Positions 1 through 10,899 of a stretch of DNA of 64,000 nucleotides are shown in pieces. How positions within the stretch are numbered: the stretch's first letter is position 1; every line of letters starts with the position of its first letter. The stretch is taken from contig JAGVSM010002959.1 of the NCBI GenBank assembly GCA_022494885.1, positions 62,001 through 126,000 on the forward strand. Direction: 5' to 3'. This stretch comes from Micrasema longulum (Eukaryota > Arthropoda > Insecta > Trichoptera > Brachycentridae). The translations under genes and the position numbers were made by a program. The notes beneath the pieces were generated by a model. That model did no database searches. It had not been told where the DNA came from and saw nothing but the letters and a program-made list of their open reading frames with translations.

Positions 1-410
1 TAAGTACAATCTTGTGCAAAAAACCAAATCGTCCTAACAACATCTCAGACCTTAGAGCAGATGAAGCGGGTTCTAGAGCACACGTTAAGAGCGGTTATCT
101 TGAGTTTTTGTACTACATATTAAGATTTGAAAGTTTCCACCACAACAACACAGACGAACAAGTCTGAAAGTGAGATAGTGACAAAAGTTATTGTTATTCT
201 TCGATTGATTTATTGATAAAAAAATACGCCTAAAAACCCACAAAATACTGTTGATTCGGGCCTGCAGTTAGGCCAGTTAGGTTCCTAAATAATATAATAA
301 TATTCCGTTTGGTCTAAACAATGACAATACGAAAACAATATGTAGTTAATGTGACATTATTTAAAATCGGTAAAGGGGTATTACTCATACCGTATTTTGT
401 AGGAATAAAA
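1..410. other. Unassigned AT-rich region
   Basis: No recognised coding sequence or repeat. Confidence 0.3.
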
Positions 411-645
411 TTAAATTATGGATGCGCTAATACGTAAAATAGCTTCAAAATATTTTCCATAATCATCATCATCATTCCATGTCCGCTCCCCAGTTGGAGC
501 ACATGATAAATCTTTCGCCTTTTCCACGAAGACCCTCCAGGCATCTATGTCGGCTGCCAGCTTCTGTGCATTCTCTTGAGTCAGGTCCGCGTCCCGCATT
601 TCTAACATGAGCTGCCGACGAACAGTCGGGAGTGGACGTCCAGGA
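411..645 (-). mobile_element. RTE-like LINE-H2 3' end, split by two insertions
   Basis: The minus strand encodes MRDADLTQENAQKLAADIDA and WRVFVEKAKDLS, the tail of an endonuclease-reverse transcriptase, with a TGATGATGATGA tail at 464-473. The family sequence breaks at CCAGGA (640-645) and resumes at CCAGGACGTTAAAAACAGGA (1208) to about 1255. Confidence 0.7.
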
Positions 646-748
646 CTGGTATTCCGAACGCGTTTACAGCGCGCTATAATGCATATTTAGTACGTAAAAA
701 CGCGCTACACCGCGCTACACCGCGCTATAATTTCGTTTGGAATACCAG
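646..748. mobile_element. 103-bp MITE with CTGGTATTCC inverted ends
   Basis: Starts CTGGTATTCCGAACG and ends CGTTTGGAATACCAG. The interior repeats CGCGCTATAAT and CGCGCTACAC. CCAGGA is found on both sides (640-645, 750-755), fitting a target duplication. Confidence 0.65.
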
Positions 749-752
749 CCCA

Positions 753-1209
753 GGAGCTCAATCACAGATAACTATCGACATGCTAAAAAACGTGCTAAGT
801 ATTTGAGCGATCACCACGAACAATCATGAACACGCTGAAGTTAAAGCGGTCGCGTTGCAAAACGCCATAGATAAGTTCCGTATCCGTAGTCCGTGGTCAA
901 ACGTCAAATCAAAAAAGTCAACACGCGTGTAATCTCGTGCCGGTTTGTTATTTCGTTTTCAAGTTACAATGGCGACTGCTTTTCTTAACATTTGGCTTGC
1001 CGACCGCCGGCTAAATGCAATACGGCACTCGAGAAAAATTGAAAGAAGGCGTGTGCGAGATTCAACCAATCCTCTTGAACTGACCGAAGTTGAATTTCGT
1101 TTTGCAACGCGACCGCTTTAACTTCAGCGTGTTCATGATTGTTCGTGGTGATCGCTCAAATACTTAGCACGTTTTTTAGCATGTCGATAGTTATCTGTGA
1201 TTGAGCTCC
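753..1209. mobile_element. Foldback element with 112-bp arms and a Harbinger exon in the loop
   Basis: Arms 753-864 and 1098-1209 appear fully complementary (GGAGCTCAATCACAGATAAC ... GAAGTTAAAGCGGTCGCGTT). The 233-bp spacer includes a Harbinger-type coding remnant. CCAGGA follows at 1208-1213. A solo arm is at 9600-9672. Confidence 0.75.
969..1121 (+). pseudogene. Harbinger-like transposase N-terminal exon remnant
   Basis: From ATG 969: MATAFLNIWLADRRL, then RRRVRDSTNPLELTEVEFRF. The pattern R(D)xxNPxELxxxEFxxxF is that of the first coding exon of HARBI1-like nucleases. It runs into the right foldback arm and stops. It suggests the foldback derives from a Harbinger element. Confidence 0.5.
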
Positions 1210-1259
1210 AGGACGTTAAAAACAGGATGCCTTGTAAAATAGACAAATAGTTACATCGG

Positions 1260-1605
1260 GCCTTAGAGTATGTTTCAATGTACCTGGTCGACGTACCCGC
1301 CACAGATCTCTTTTTGTTCTGCAAGTTCTAGGACCAACTATCACATGCACTCGCCTATCCCTAGGCTCCACAGATACGGCAATCAGTATGAGGACAAGGC
1401 TGATATATTTTGTTCCGGACTTGATAGTTATAAGACGAGTCTGATTTCTTTTTTTCTCTCGCAATATTATTCTTAAACTTTTCTTTATATTTAAAAATGT
1501 TTTCCTTTTTTGTTTTTTCATATTTATGGATTTGTTTCGTTAATATTTTTGGCTGTTTATATGTATTTACCTACTTATGCAATTTTATATTTTTTTCTAA
1601 TGTAT
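1260..1605. other. Unassigned stretch between two foldback elements
   Basis: Possible remainder of the LINE-H2 copy, then T-rich sequence. No gene recognised. Confidence 0.3.
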
Positions 1606-1607
1606 TT

Positions 1608-1995
1608 ATATACAGCTGTTCTTTAAACCCTGTCACATCCGAAACCACGATGATCAGTATGAGCAAGAAGACATATTGGCATATTAAAATAAATTTTTAG
1701 AACGAATAAAGTTTAAAAAAATAAAATATTTAAAAAAAACAAATGGTTGCTAATTTCTGCAGGAGAGAAACGAGGAGGGGGAGGGGGAAGTCTGACACAC
1801 CGCTAACCACGCGGCCGCGCCCCCCTCGCTTCTCCCCTGCAGTAGTCAGCAACCATTTGTTATTTTTAATATTTTATTTTTACAATTTTTCTTCGTTCTA
1901 AATATTTTTTTAAATATGCCAATATGTCTTCTTGCCCATACTGATCATCGTGGTTTCGGATGTGACAGGGTTAAAAGAACAACCTGTATGTATTC
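1608..1995. mobile_element. Foldback MITE, arms about 170 bp
   Basis: CCTGTCACATCCGAAACCAC...GATGATCAGTATG at 1629 is mirrored by CATACTGATCATCGTGGTTT...GATGTGACAGGG ending near 1971. AACAAATGGTTGCT (1739) pairs with AGCAACCATTTGTT (1848). The centre is GC-rich (GGAGGGGGAGGGGG against CCCCCCTCGC). Confidence 0.75.
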
Positions 1996-2124
1996 ATATT
2001 TATGTTCAATATATGTTAAAAGCAATTTATGGCGTTTATGTAAAAATAAATAAATAAATAACGCGCATTGCATAGAACAAAAGCGTTGCAAATTTTTGGT
2101 TTTGATTAACAACATACGTATTAA

Positions 2125-2365
2125 GCTAGGGTTTCCTAGAACAGCGGTGCCCGTATCTTGACGGCCGTAGTGAACGGTGATGCGGTGGACAGCCGTCGTA
2201 ACGTCGACTAGTGAGTGGTTTTCTAGGGAAACGGTGTTAAATGGTGTTGATAACACCGTTTTCCTATGAAACCACACTCTAGTCACCGTTGCGACGGTTA
2301 TCCACCGCATCACCGTTCATTACGGCCGTTAAAATACGGGGACCGCTGTCTTAGGAAACCCTAGC
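2125..2365. mobile_element. 241-bp palindromic MITE flanked by TTAA (piggyBac-like)
   Basis: Ends GCTAGGGTTTCCTA and TAGGAAACCCTAGC with TTAA at 2121-2124 and 2366-2369. The interior is imperfectly palindromic (ATGCGGTGGACAGCCGTCG against CGACGGTTATCCACCGCAT). TTAA duplication fits piggyBac. Confidence 0.7.
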
Positions 2366-2369
2366 TTAA

Positions 2370-2900
2370 CGGACGATTTCGTCTCTGGGCTTGGTTTTGC
2401 TTATAATAACGTAGAAATTTCCTTATTACAATAGTTAAAGAAGAATTATAGAAATATACATTGGAACAATCCAGCAATAATAAACATTTGAAATCTACCC
2501 TTTAAGGAAATAAATAGATGAAGTATGAATGATGGGAATAATCGAAGTACAAGCATACGAGACATGCAAATAATCGAATAAAAACATCGAATTAATCGAT
2601 TTTTTTTACCGTGAAATGTCAGAAAACGCAAAAAAAAAACATTTCTGACATTCAGGGGGGGGGGGAGGAGTAAGCGAATTCATGTGTAATAACAAAGTAC
2701 TTCAAAATAATAATTAGGAAGTTTAGCCCTACGGGAAACTGGGTTTGAAACATGTTTTATTACGCACGGTAAAAATTACAGCAACAAATTGTAAATTTCT
2801 TGAAAATGTACGAAATAAATTATTTCAATAAAAACGAACTAATTTGAATGACGTCACTAGTTCACAGAAATCAACCAATAATATAACGTTGTGATAGTTA
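2370..2900. other. Unassigned AT-rich region
   Basis: No gene recognised. G12 tract near 2656. Confidence 0.3.
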
Positions 2901-2904
2901 TATG

Positions 2905-3137
2905 TATGCGGTGTAGTGGTCAGCGCGTTTGGCAACCATGCAAGAGGTCTCGGGTTCGATTCCCGGCATGGTTGATTTGAAATATTTATTTAAAAGGGTG
3001 TTTTCACACTAAAATATTTCATAGTCCCTGGACTGGTTATCAGAAGCGTAATACTAATCATCTTACCTTAATGTAACACAGAATAATTAAGATACGCTGC
3101 GATTGGTTTACCAATGCAGTGCCCTATGCACCTAAAG
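2905..3137 (+). mobile_element. tRNA-derived SINE-1
   Basis: A-box-like GTGTAGTGGTCAGCGCG, B-box GGTTCGATTCCCGG, then body AAATATTTATTTAAAAGGGT and 3' part TACGCTGCGATTGGTTTACC. Other copies: 3920, 5950, 13790, 16583, 24093, 31540, 39836 and 49795. The tRNA acceptor stem is not paired. It runs directly into the minisatellite. Confidence 0.8.
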
Positions 3138-3515
3138 TCCGAAATCATATTTCGATTGTCTCGAAATCTTAAGTTCGAAATCATATCTCGAAATGTAAAG
3201 TCCGAATTCATATCTCGATTGTTTCGAAATGTCAATTCCGAAATCATATCTCGATTGTATCGAAATGTCAATTCCGAAATCATATTTCGATTGTCTCGAA
3301 ATGTCAAGTCCGGAATCATATTTCGATTGTCTCGAAATGTCAAGTCGGGAATCATATTTCGATTGTCTCGAAATCTCAAGTCCGGAATCATATTTCGATT
3401 GACTCGAAATGTCAAGTCCGAAATCATATTTCGATTGTCTCAAAATGTCAAGTCCGAAATCATATTTCGATTGTCTCGAAATGTCAAGTCTGAATTCATA
3501 TCTCGATTGTCTCGG
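3138..3515. repeat. 36-bp minisatellite, about 10 copies
   Basis: Unit approximates TCTCGAAATGTCAAGTCCG plus AAATCATATTTCGATTG, 36 bases. Because 36 is a multiple of three and the unit lacks stops in several frames, it yields long spurious frames on both strands. Confidence 0.9.
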
Positions 3516-3589
3516 GAAACCATTTTGAATGAATTCACTCGAGATATCGCGATTATTTTTCCGATTAGTACGAGTGAACTCGATTAATT

Positions 3590-3915
3590 GTAAGCATTTC
3601 GAAATGTCTCGATTTTTTTTAAAAATCTAATTTTTGGATTATTTTAATTCAATTTTTCCCACCATCAATAAGTATATCTCTCAAATTCCTGTTTTGAGAA
3701 TTCAAGCATTCAAGTTTTGTTCTAATTTGATTCTTTTATAACTTATTTAAATATAGTAAGATGTTAAGTGCTCGTTTAAGAACATGTTTTAAATTTTTTA
3801 TGTGACTCCCGTGGTTAATCCTTTAGGTTTCCTTAAGGTAAATACATTAATATAATATTTCTATATATGGTACTGCATTTATAAACCAAAAGCAGTGTAT
3901 TGCGATCATCTGTCA
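3590..3915. other. Unassigned AT-rich region
   Basis: Nothing recognised. Confidence 0.3.
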
Positions 3916-3919
3916 CATA

Positions 3920-4090
3920 AAGGTAAGGTGATTAGTCCTACACTTTAGGTGCCAGTCCAGAAACATTTAAATCTTGCAGTTTAAACAACTTTTAAAATAA
4001 ATATTTCTCCAACGCCCTGCCAGGAATCGAACTCCGGACTTTAAGAATGGTAATCAAAAGCGCCTACCACTATACAAAGAGGCAGACTTA
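3920..4090 (-). mobile_element. SINE-1 copy
   Basis: Minus-strand copy: GGTAAGGTGATTAGTCCTAC, TGCCAGTCCAG, TTTAAAATAAATATTT, and the B-box complement CCAGGAATCGAACTCCGG. Confidence 0.7.
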
Positions 4091-4111
4091 ATTTAATTTT
4101 CTTTTACAGTA

Positions 4112-5234
4112 CAGGTAAACGTCGTTTTGCGCTGGTTCGATTTACGCCGATTTACAATTACGCCGGTTGGCGCCGGCGTGGAATTCCCCGGTTCGGCCGA
4201 CACCAGACGATAGTAAGCGCCGCGATTCTAATAGCAGACACACATTTACAAGTTGTTTTATTCTTTTACCGTGTGCGCGAGCAGCATATTGTGTGTGTGA
4301 AATTATTTCCGAGTTAATTTTCGTTTTGCGTTTAAGAAAAATAAAAAGGTGTGATTATATATTTTATTTTATTATTATTAAAATTAAAAGAATATCCACA
4401 TTTTTGTAGGTGATGCTATGATTCTGTATGAAAGGAAACAACAATCAAAGCAAATGAAATTGGATGCTTTTTTAAAAAAAGTTTGAGAATTTAATTTAGT
4501 ACCGACGAACTGGTGAGTTGGTATTTGTTATTAAGAAATCATTATTTATGCTGAATGCTGTCGAAATGCGATCTCTCAAGCGAATGTGTGGTAAGACTAT
4601 GTACGATAGATGCACAAATGTTGAGATCCGTACATTATGTAAAGCTGAGACAAGCATTATAGACAAAATCAAGAAAGGAGCTCTGCGCTGGTTTGGACAT
4701 GTAGAACGAATGGACAGCGAGAGAACGGCTAAGAATATTTACAATGCGAATGTTGATGGATGCAGAAATAGAGGAAGACCGAGAAAGACATGGCATGACC
4801 AAATCCAACAAATACTTAAAGATGGACATGTCAAAAGTCGGTATAATCGGCGCGCGTGCATGAGAAGATGTATGAATGTAGAGGAAGCGAGATCTGTATG
4901 CAAAGATTGAGTGTTGTGGCGTTCTATCCTCTCTGCCTACCCTTACGGGGAAACGGCGTGATGGTTTGTTTGTTTGTTGTTTGTTTATTTATATCAAGAG
5001 ATTAATATTTATTTTGTTTTTTGTAAATGAATTTAAACTGTATTTATTAAATACATTTATAATTTATTTTGAATATTTAAAGGATATGTATTAAACAAAC
5101 ATGTTAGATTGTTCTTAGAATTTTGACACAGAACCTGACCTTATATCTTCCATTATATTTGTGTTCATTTTACGCCTATTTTTTTTACGCCAGTGTCTCG
5201 GAACAGAACCCCGGCGTAAAACGACGTTTACTTG
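4112..5234. mobile_element. Tigger/pogo-like non-autonomous element with TA duplication
   Basis: Left end CAGGTAAACGTCGTTTTGCG at 4112. The right end on the minus strand reads CAAGTAAACGTCGTTTTACG from 5234. TA flanks at 4110-4111 and 5235-5236. Internal ACGCCG repeats. No transposase; a LINE tail is nested at 4500-4990. Confidence 0.85.
4500..4990 (+). mobile_element. RTE-like LINE-H 3' end inside the Tigger-like element
   Basis: Encodes LNAVEMRSLKRMCGKTMYDR, GALRWFGHVERMDSERTAKN, GRPRKTWHDQIQQILKDGH and a final stop, then the UTR CCTACCCTTACGGGGAAACG and a TTTGTTTGTTTG tail. The C-terminal frame is open for 130 codons. Related copies: 8770-9170 and 20355-20550. Confidence 0.85.
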
Positions 5235-5239
5235 TATTT

Positions 5240-5945
5240 TAAAAACTCTCGTCCATGGTTAGGTTATATTTCACAAACAGAACTGTATTCTTTATCCACG
5301 TGGACACAGATAACATAGAATAATAGGTTGTTAAATATTCGAATGGACTGCACAGTACGTACGTATACATTGATTTGTTTGTTCTGGAACATTAAGAACA
5401 TTAAGTACTTTTTGTTACACGGCGATTTGAATAAAATTCGAACTCAGGGCGACATTATCTACTCAAAATTCAAACATTATTCTAATTTATTTACAAAAAG
5501 ATCTACATACTGTCTGGTCGCTTGGACATATCGCCAAACATAATGCATTAATCATGTCCCCTTGCTGTCTGCTGATTCCGCCATCTTGTGTTGTCTGTGA
5601 GCTCGTGTGAACGGGCGAAGTATGACAGCCCGCCAAATTCAAAACGACGAACGACACTAGCGACAATTTCAACATGGCCGCCGCAAAGTTTGACGGCCCA
5701 AAGTTCGAACTCATGTGTAATAATTGTAGAAACATGGCTTTTAAAATCTTAATTTAAACTCATTTTGTCACTGAACTGTTTTTCAAAAGGTTTTTTTGAC
5801 CTCATTATAGTAACGAAAAAGAAAATAACTGATGCATTGTCGCAGATTTGCAGTCATTATTCGTATCTGAAAAAATAAGAAAAAAACATGATTATTTCAA
5901 AATAACATTTTGAAAATTTATAATTAAAATGATAGGCTTTGGATC
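5240..5945. other. Unassigned region
   Basis: No recognised gene. 5560-5720 is less AT-rich, with TTCCGCCATCTTGTGTTG, but has no supported reading frame. Confidence 0.3.
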
Positions 5946-5949
5946 ATTT

Positions 5950-6115
5950 ATTACATGAATGTTTGGTGATCAGTCTTACGCTTCCGGTGCCAGGCCAGGA
6001 GCTGTAAAATATTGCATTGTAAAAACAACTAAAAAAAATATATTAGAAAATGAACCATGTTGGGTAGAGAGCGATTCGCAATACTAGCCACGGGACCATA
6101 ATATCGGGACCATAA
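5950..6115 (-). mobile_element. SINE-1-like copy with a different tRNA head
   Basis: GATCAGTCTTACGCTTCCGG and GCCAGGCCAGGAGCTGTAAA match the SINE-1 body. The head (GCGATTCGCAATACTAGCCA) looks closer to SINE-3. Confidence 0.55.
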
Positions 6116-6159
6116 ATATAAAAGCAAGTATATTACCAAAATACATATTAATTTTTCAT

Positions 6160-7000
6160 TTTCATTTTCATTTATTTATTCAGATATTTAGAACATTACA
6201 GAAAAAGACCCAATTCATTCTAAATACAATAATAGATCACAAATTACAGTAAATAATTATGTTATTAAAATAATATAACAAAATGTAAAAGAAAAATTAA
6301 ATGTTAGAAAGTGCTTTCCTAAGGGAAGGCCCACTGTCGTGAAATATGTCGACATCCGAGGCGATGCGATTAAGTAGCAAGATTGCCCCACCAACCGGCA
6401 TAACCATTGGCAGGTTGGTTCTGCATCGCGGTAGGTAAAACAATCGATGCTGTCTTAGTCGAAGATAGTTATCAGGTACGAACAGACCTACATCCATCAG
6501 AATTTCTGAGTTATGTATGCGACCACCGATCACCTGGAAAAAGTGAACACCCAAATGAACGTCCCTCCTCCATAATGACTGATAGCCTAGCATTCCCAGT
6601 AAAAAGTCGGTTGGGAAGAGCCAAGGATAATATCCACACTCTTTTAGGTACAGATAGCGCAGAAATTTTTCTGCACTCTCCACCATCAAAGAGTATCGAG
6701 TCTCATGTGGCGACCAAATAATGGAACTAAACTCCAAACGACTTCTTACCAAGGAATTATACAATGTCCTCAAAATCTGAGTGTAAGAAAAGATCTTGGC
6801 ATTTCTAAGAACAAAACCAAGCATTTTAAGGGAGTCATTACATAGATTAACCATATGAAGATTAAAAGATAACTGAGCATCAAACAACACCCCGAGATCT
6901 CTGGACGTTAAAGCCCTTTCAAGCCTCACTCCGTCCATGAGATAACGATAGTATATTGTTTTGGATGCTCTTGTGTATGCCATTGTGTATGCCATTAATG
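6160..7000 (-). mobile_element. Jockey-type LINE-C 3' fragment
   Basis: A 232-codon frame on the minus strand: RYLMDGVRLERALTSRDLGV, LFDAQLSFNLHMVNL, LRTLYNSLVRSRLEFSSIIW, then RLRQHRLFYLPRCRTN and IASDVDIFHDSG. This is the RT thumb and C-terminal domain. A TGAAAATGAAAA-type tail is at about 6160. 5' truncated near 7000; the coding tail is intact. Confidence 0.85.
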
Positions 7001-7129
7001 TAATTCCGTGAAAGAAAACTTCACCCCGAAACTCTTTCTAAATAAAAAAAATAAATCGGTTCAATTTGGGGTGCGGGTTTTATCTTTTTTTAAAATCAAA
7101 ACCTAGGTTTGGAGAACTTGGGTTTCCGT

Positions 7130-7275
7130 TCTCTTGATGCATGCCTGCCCACCGCCGCATCCTCACGACGCTCATAGGAGGCTGCTGCGTCAGTTCTCGG
7201 ACTTCAATGGTAGTAATGAAATCAAACCACCTTATGCCTAATATTCTCCTTAAGCACTTGCTCTAAAAAAAGTTT
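7130..7275 (-). mobile_element. LINE-H2-like fragment
   Basis: ATCAAACCACCTTATGCCTA and TTCTCCTTAAGCACTTGCTC resemble 44560-44610 of LINE-H2. Short and decayed. Confidence 0.4.
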
Positions 7276-7279
7276 GATG

Positions 7280-8765
7280 TTTTGAGTTTTGATAAGGTGC
7301 TATCGTTAAAATGTCCAAAATGATTTTTATTCAATTTTTGGGCCGCGTTATTTAAAAACCGTGCATTTTAACACGAGGTTCCAGTGTAATTTGATTTTCT
7401 GTTTTACTATGGTCGTGTTTTTGGCACAAGCTCAGAGTAATCATTCTCTAGAGAAGCCCTTAAGCTTTATTGCATCATTCCCAGTCAGTGAAAAACCCAC
7501 TTCCCTCTTTTCTCAATCCAATGAAGTGCAAAAATAAGACAAGTTCTTTTTTGTTTTGTACACCATTTTGTGAAAAGGACCTAAATTATATTGTTATGGT
7601 ATTTGTTACAATTATTGTAGTGTAAAGTTTTCGCAAACCAAGTTTTGTAAAATTTCCATTGAAAATAAGCGTGAAAATGGCATTTTTTAATAAAAAAATG
7701 ATAAAAGCGCCATCTATGAATAATTATTTTCATATTTTCATTTGAAATAACCTGAACAATAAACATGTAACAGACGGTTTCGGTTAGCGCTTGCAATTCT
7801 CAATCTAAGTACCTTTTGCCGTAATTTAATGTATTAAAAAAAAAAAAAAATATTTTAGAAAACATACAGTCATACATAATAAGTATTAAAAACAACAATT
7901 TTTTAACATAAAAAGACCAATTAAGTTTTCATAAATTATGCAAAAGATATAAACATTAAATGTGACAAAAAAAATAAGAATTTCAATTGAGAAAAGAATA
8001 ATTGTTAACATTTGCGTTTTCCATGGAGGTAATAAATTAAAATAAATAAAAGAATGTACACTCCGAGCCATCCACGCACACACATGAATGCACATATAAA
8101 ACATACACAAACATATAAATTACACGCGGCACATATACATAGCATAAACCACCAAACATTCAGCAACTATCCCAAATAATCGACCCCATGAAGAAATTTT
8201 CTGTACAAATGCAACGTGCAATTAAAATCATCAATACTGATTCCATTATAATTTCTACAGGTACGTCTAATAAATGAATTCGAGGTATAATTGTTTTTAC
8301 AAGTTGGTACATAAAAAAGGGTATGTAATGTAAATTGCTGTCATCTGTAGCGAACTACGTGGTCAGTAATTATAGGATGGTTTTTCTCAATACGGGCGAC
8401 TCTATTAGGTCATTACCCTAAGGGCACAAGTTGATAACTACAAATTTTCGAAAAATTAGAAGTATTCATAAATGGAATAAAATAATCTTTATTTAAAAAA
8501 AAAATCGCATTTTTATAAATACAAAAAACAATGTTTCATAATATGCAGCTTGTATTTATATTTGAATCGTTAATTTCGGATGAGTTTTTAGCTTTAAAGG
8601 TGCAAATTCTCACAATTAATAAAATGTAGTTACCGACTTATGCCGGAAACTCGACAATATAATGATTTTCCAATTATAAGATTCGAAGGGGTAAATATTA
8701 AATGTTAATCCCTTTCCAAACACAAGGGGCTTAATCTTTTTAGAGGGGGGTTGGTAACAAAAGCC
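7280..8765. other. Unassigned AT-rich region
   Basis: No gene recognised. Short frames only; A/T homopolymers near 7835. Confidence 0.35.
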
Positions 8766-8769
8766 TACG

Positions 8770-9170
8770 ATGTATGCAAGGGAAGCGATCAGCTGATGAA
8801 TGTCGATAAAACAAAAGTGATGGTTTTTGAAAGAAATTAAAGTACCTATAATTGAATGTGTTATCACTGTGAATGGTTAAACTGACACAGATAGGGGTGT
8901 TTGTGTCCCTGGGAAGTATGTTTACTAGGGATGGAATGACTGAGAAATATATTGAGAGGGCAGTAAATGCCGGGAACGGGGCGAACGGTGCACTTAAATT
9001 TACCTTGGCAAAGAAATGAAGATGAACATCGGAGGACGCAAAATTAGCAGTTCACATTATTCACAATTCACAGTTCATTAGGAGTTCTGGTGCTGGCCCT
9101 TGTTTATGGGAGCGAAGTGTGGAATTGGAAAATAAATGATGGAAGCAGGTTGAAATTTGTAATATTTACG
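8770..9170 (+). mobile_element. RTE-like LINE-H RT fragment
   Basis: Broken frames give CKGSDQLMNVDKTKVMVFER, VFVSLGSMFTRDGMTEKYIE and RAVNAGNGANGALKFTL. The pattern YLGSxFTRDG..DIxRRVNAGN is characteristic of this RT clade, upstream of the domain seen at 4518-4910. Confidence 0.75.
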
Positions 9171-9439
9171 TTTCGCAACGTATAATCCTGCTGCGCAATC
9201 ACATATTGGAATTTCATCGGTGTAGATATTTTTATTTATTTATTTACTATTTATCATGCTATTCATTCAAATGTCAAGAAAAGCAGTCGCCATAATAATT
9301 GTAATTTAATTTTCACTTTTTTGTATTAGATACTCCTTGCTATTTTACAAATGCAAGTTATTGTATTATTTTTTACCGTAAACGCCGAGAGCAGCTATTA
9401 AGCCGAAAACACTCGTCCAAAGTTCAGGTTCTAATTCTC

Positions 9440-9672
9440 ACACATCATCATTCCATATCCGCTCTCTAGTTGGAGCATATGGCATCCACAAAGAGCATTT
9501 TGCGTCCTCCCAAGTCAGGTTCTCGTCAGCAGTGGACGTCCAGGACGTTGAGAACTTGATGCCTCAAAAAGTAGGCAAGCGTGCTAAGCATGTTCATTAT
9601 TGTTCATTGTGATCGCTCAAATACTTAGCATGTTTTAAAGACGTCGATAGTTATTTGTGATTGAGCTACTGG
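9440..9672 (-). mobile_element. LINE-H2 3' end plus solo arm of the 0.75 kb foldback
   Basis: CATCATCATTCCATATCCGC, TGGAGCATATGG and GTGGACGTCCAGGACG are LINE-H2. From about 9600, GATCGCTCAAATACTTAGCA and GTCGATAGTTATTTGTGATT match the right arm at 1150-1205. Confidence 0.65.
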
Positions 9673-9954
9673 CTGTTTTGCAGAACAGAATAGACCTTCC
9701 TGAATTCGATAACACCAATATCTGATTTTCTCAAAATTGTGAACTGGCTGCTTTATGCATAACTACATTCAATTTGTCTTCGCACAGTAAGGATACATAT
9801 TTTTTACATTGAAATCCGGAATATTTATACACATTTTACTTTTCAAGTCCGATTTAAAATGTCTGTTGGAAGATTTAAAAAAATACAACTTCAACATTTA
9901 AATTTAAATTAAAAAAAAGAGATATAAGCTTTTTAATAATTAAAAAAGGAATGG

Positions 9955-10065
9955 CCCACGCTCAGACGCTGAAGTCTTTGTGGGCATTTTTTCCAATTTA
10001 TGTGATTGCTTAATTTTAAGATGTATCTTTCTAAAGTGTATTTACGTAATTATATTTCTATGTTA
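9955..10065 (+). mobile_element. LINE-J 3' UTR fragment
   Basis: CGCTCAGACGCTGAAGTCTT and the following TTTTAAGATGTATCTTTCTA match the LINE-J 3' end at 48430-48860. Confidence 0.55.
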
Positions 10066-10899
10066 ATAATATATTAACATATTACAACAGAGATGAAGAA
10101 CATTAATTTAAGAGAAGGAAATCCAGAAGTCTAGGTATCTACAGGGCTTATGACCTGTCAACGGCTGGTTTAAGTGGCCACTTTACACACTGTGTAACAT
10201 TCACCATTCTGCCCATATTAGAACATCTATATTCCTTCAATTCTTTCATCTGTTGATGTTTGTGAAGTTAAAGAGCTGAAACATTTATTTATGCGGGTGA
10301 GATTCATCTAATTGAATTATTTCACCTACATACTAGGCAACGCCTGAAAATGTTATTTTTTCAATTTCCATACTTATTAATGGACCAGGTGGATTTATCA
10401 AGAACAGTTTGAGTTTGTCCAAACTTTTATAGACAAGGACTGGATTTAACTCCCTGGGGAGCTGTTTATATTAAGTTGCCACTTAAACCAGCTATTGACA
10501 TGTCATAAGCCCTGTAGATGCCTAGACTTCTATATTACCTTCTCTTAAATTAAATTTCTTCATCTCTGTTGTAATATGCTAATATAAACAGCAAGGAGTT
10601 AAATCCAGTCCTTGTCTATAAAAAATTGGACAAACTCAAACTATTGTTGATAAATAATATATGTATGGAAAAATAAACTATTAAAAAAATCAAGTCTTGT
10701 ATCCTACGTAGACTCGTGTTACATCACAGCCACACAGGAATTTATCGTCATAAGTTATATTTTATTGTATGCACTTATGTAAAATCTGTTTTATGCGCTA
10801 CATTAGTACCTAATATACATAGTTCTGGCGGGCCGTGATTAATTTAAAGGTAATAAAAAAAAAATAATTATTTAAGTAAATAATATATAAGTAATATAA

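Noticed and set aside
1216..1521. Minus-strand 101-codon frame
   Set aside because: Falls across the end of a LINE-H2 fragment and AT-rich DNA; no motif.
3138..3515. Possible CRISPR-like array
   Set aside because: Units are contiguous near-identical copies without unique spacers, and the context is an insect genome.
3114..3587. Long open frames on both strands with a 12-residue repeat
   Set aside because: Produced by the 36-bp minisatellite; several frames are open at once and none resembles a protein family.
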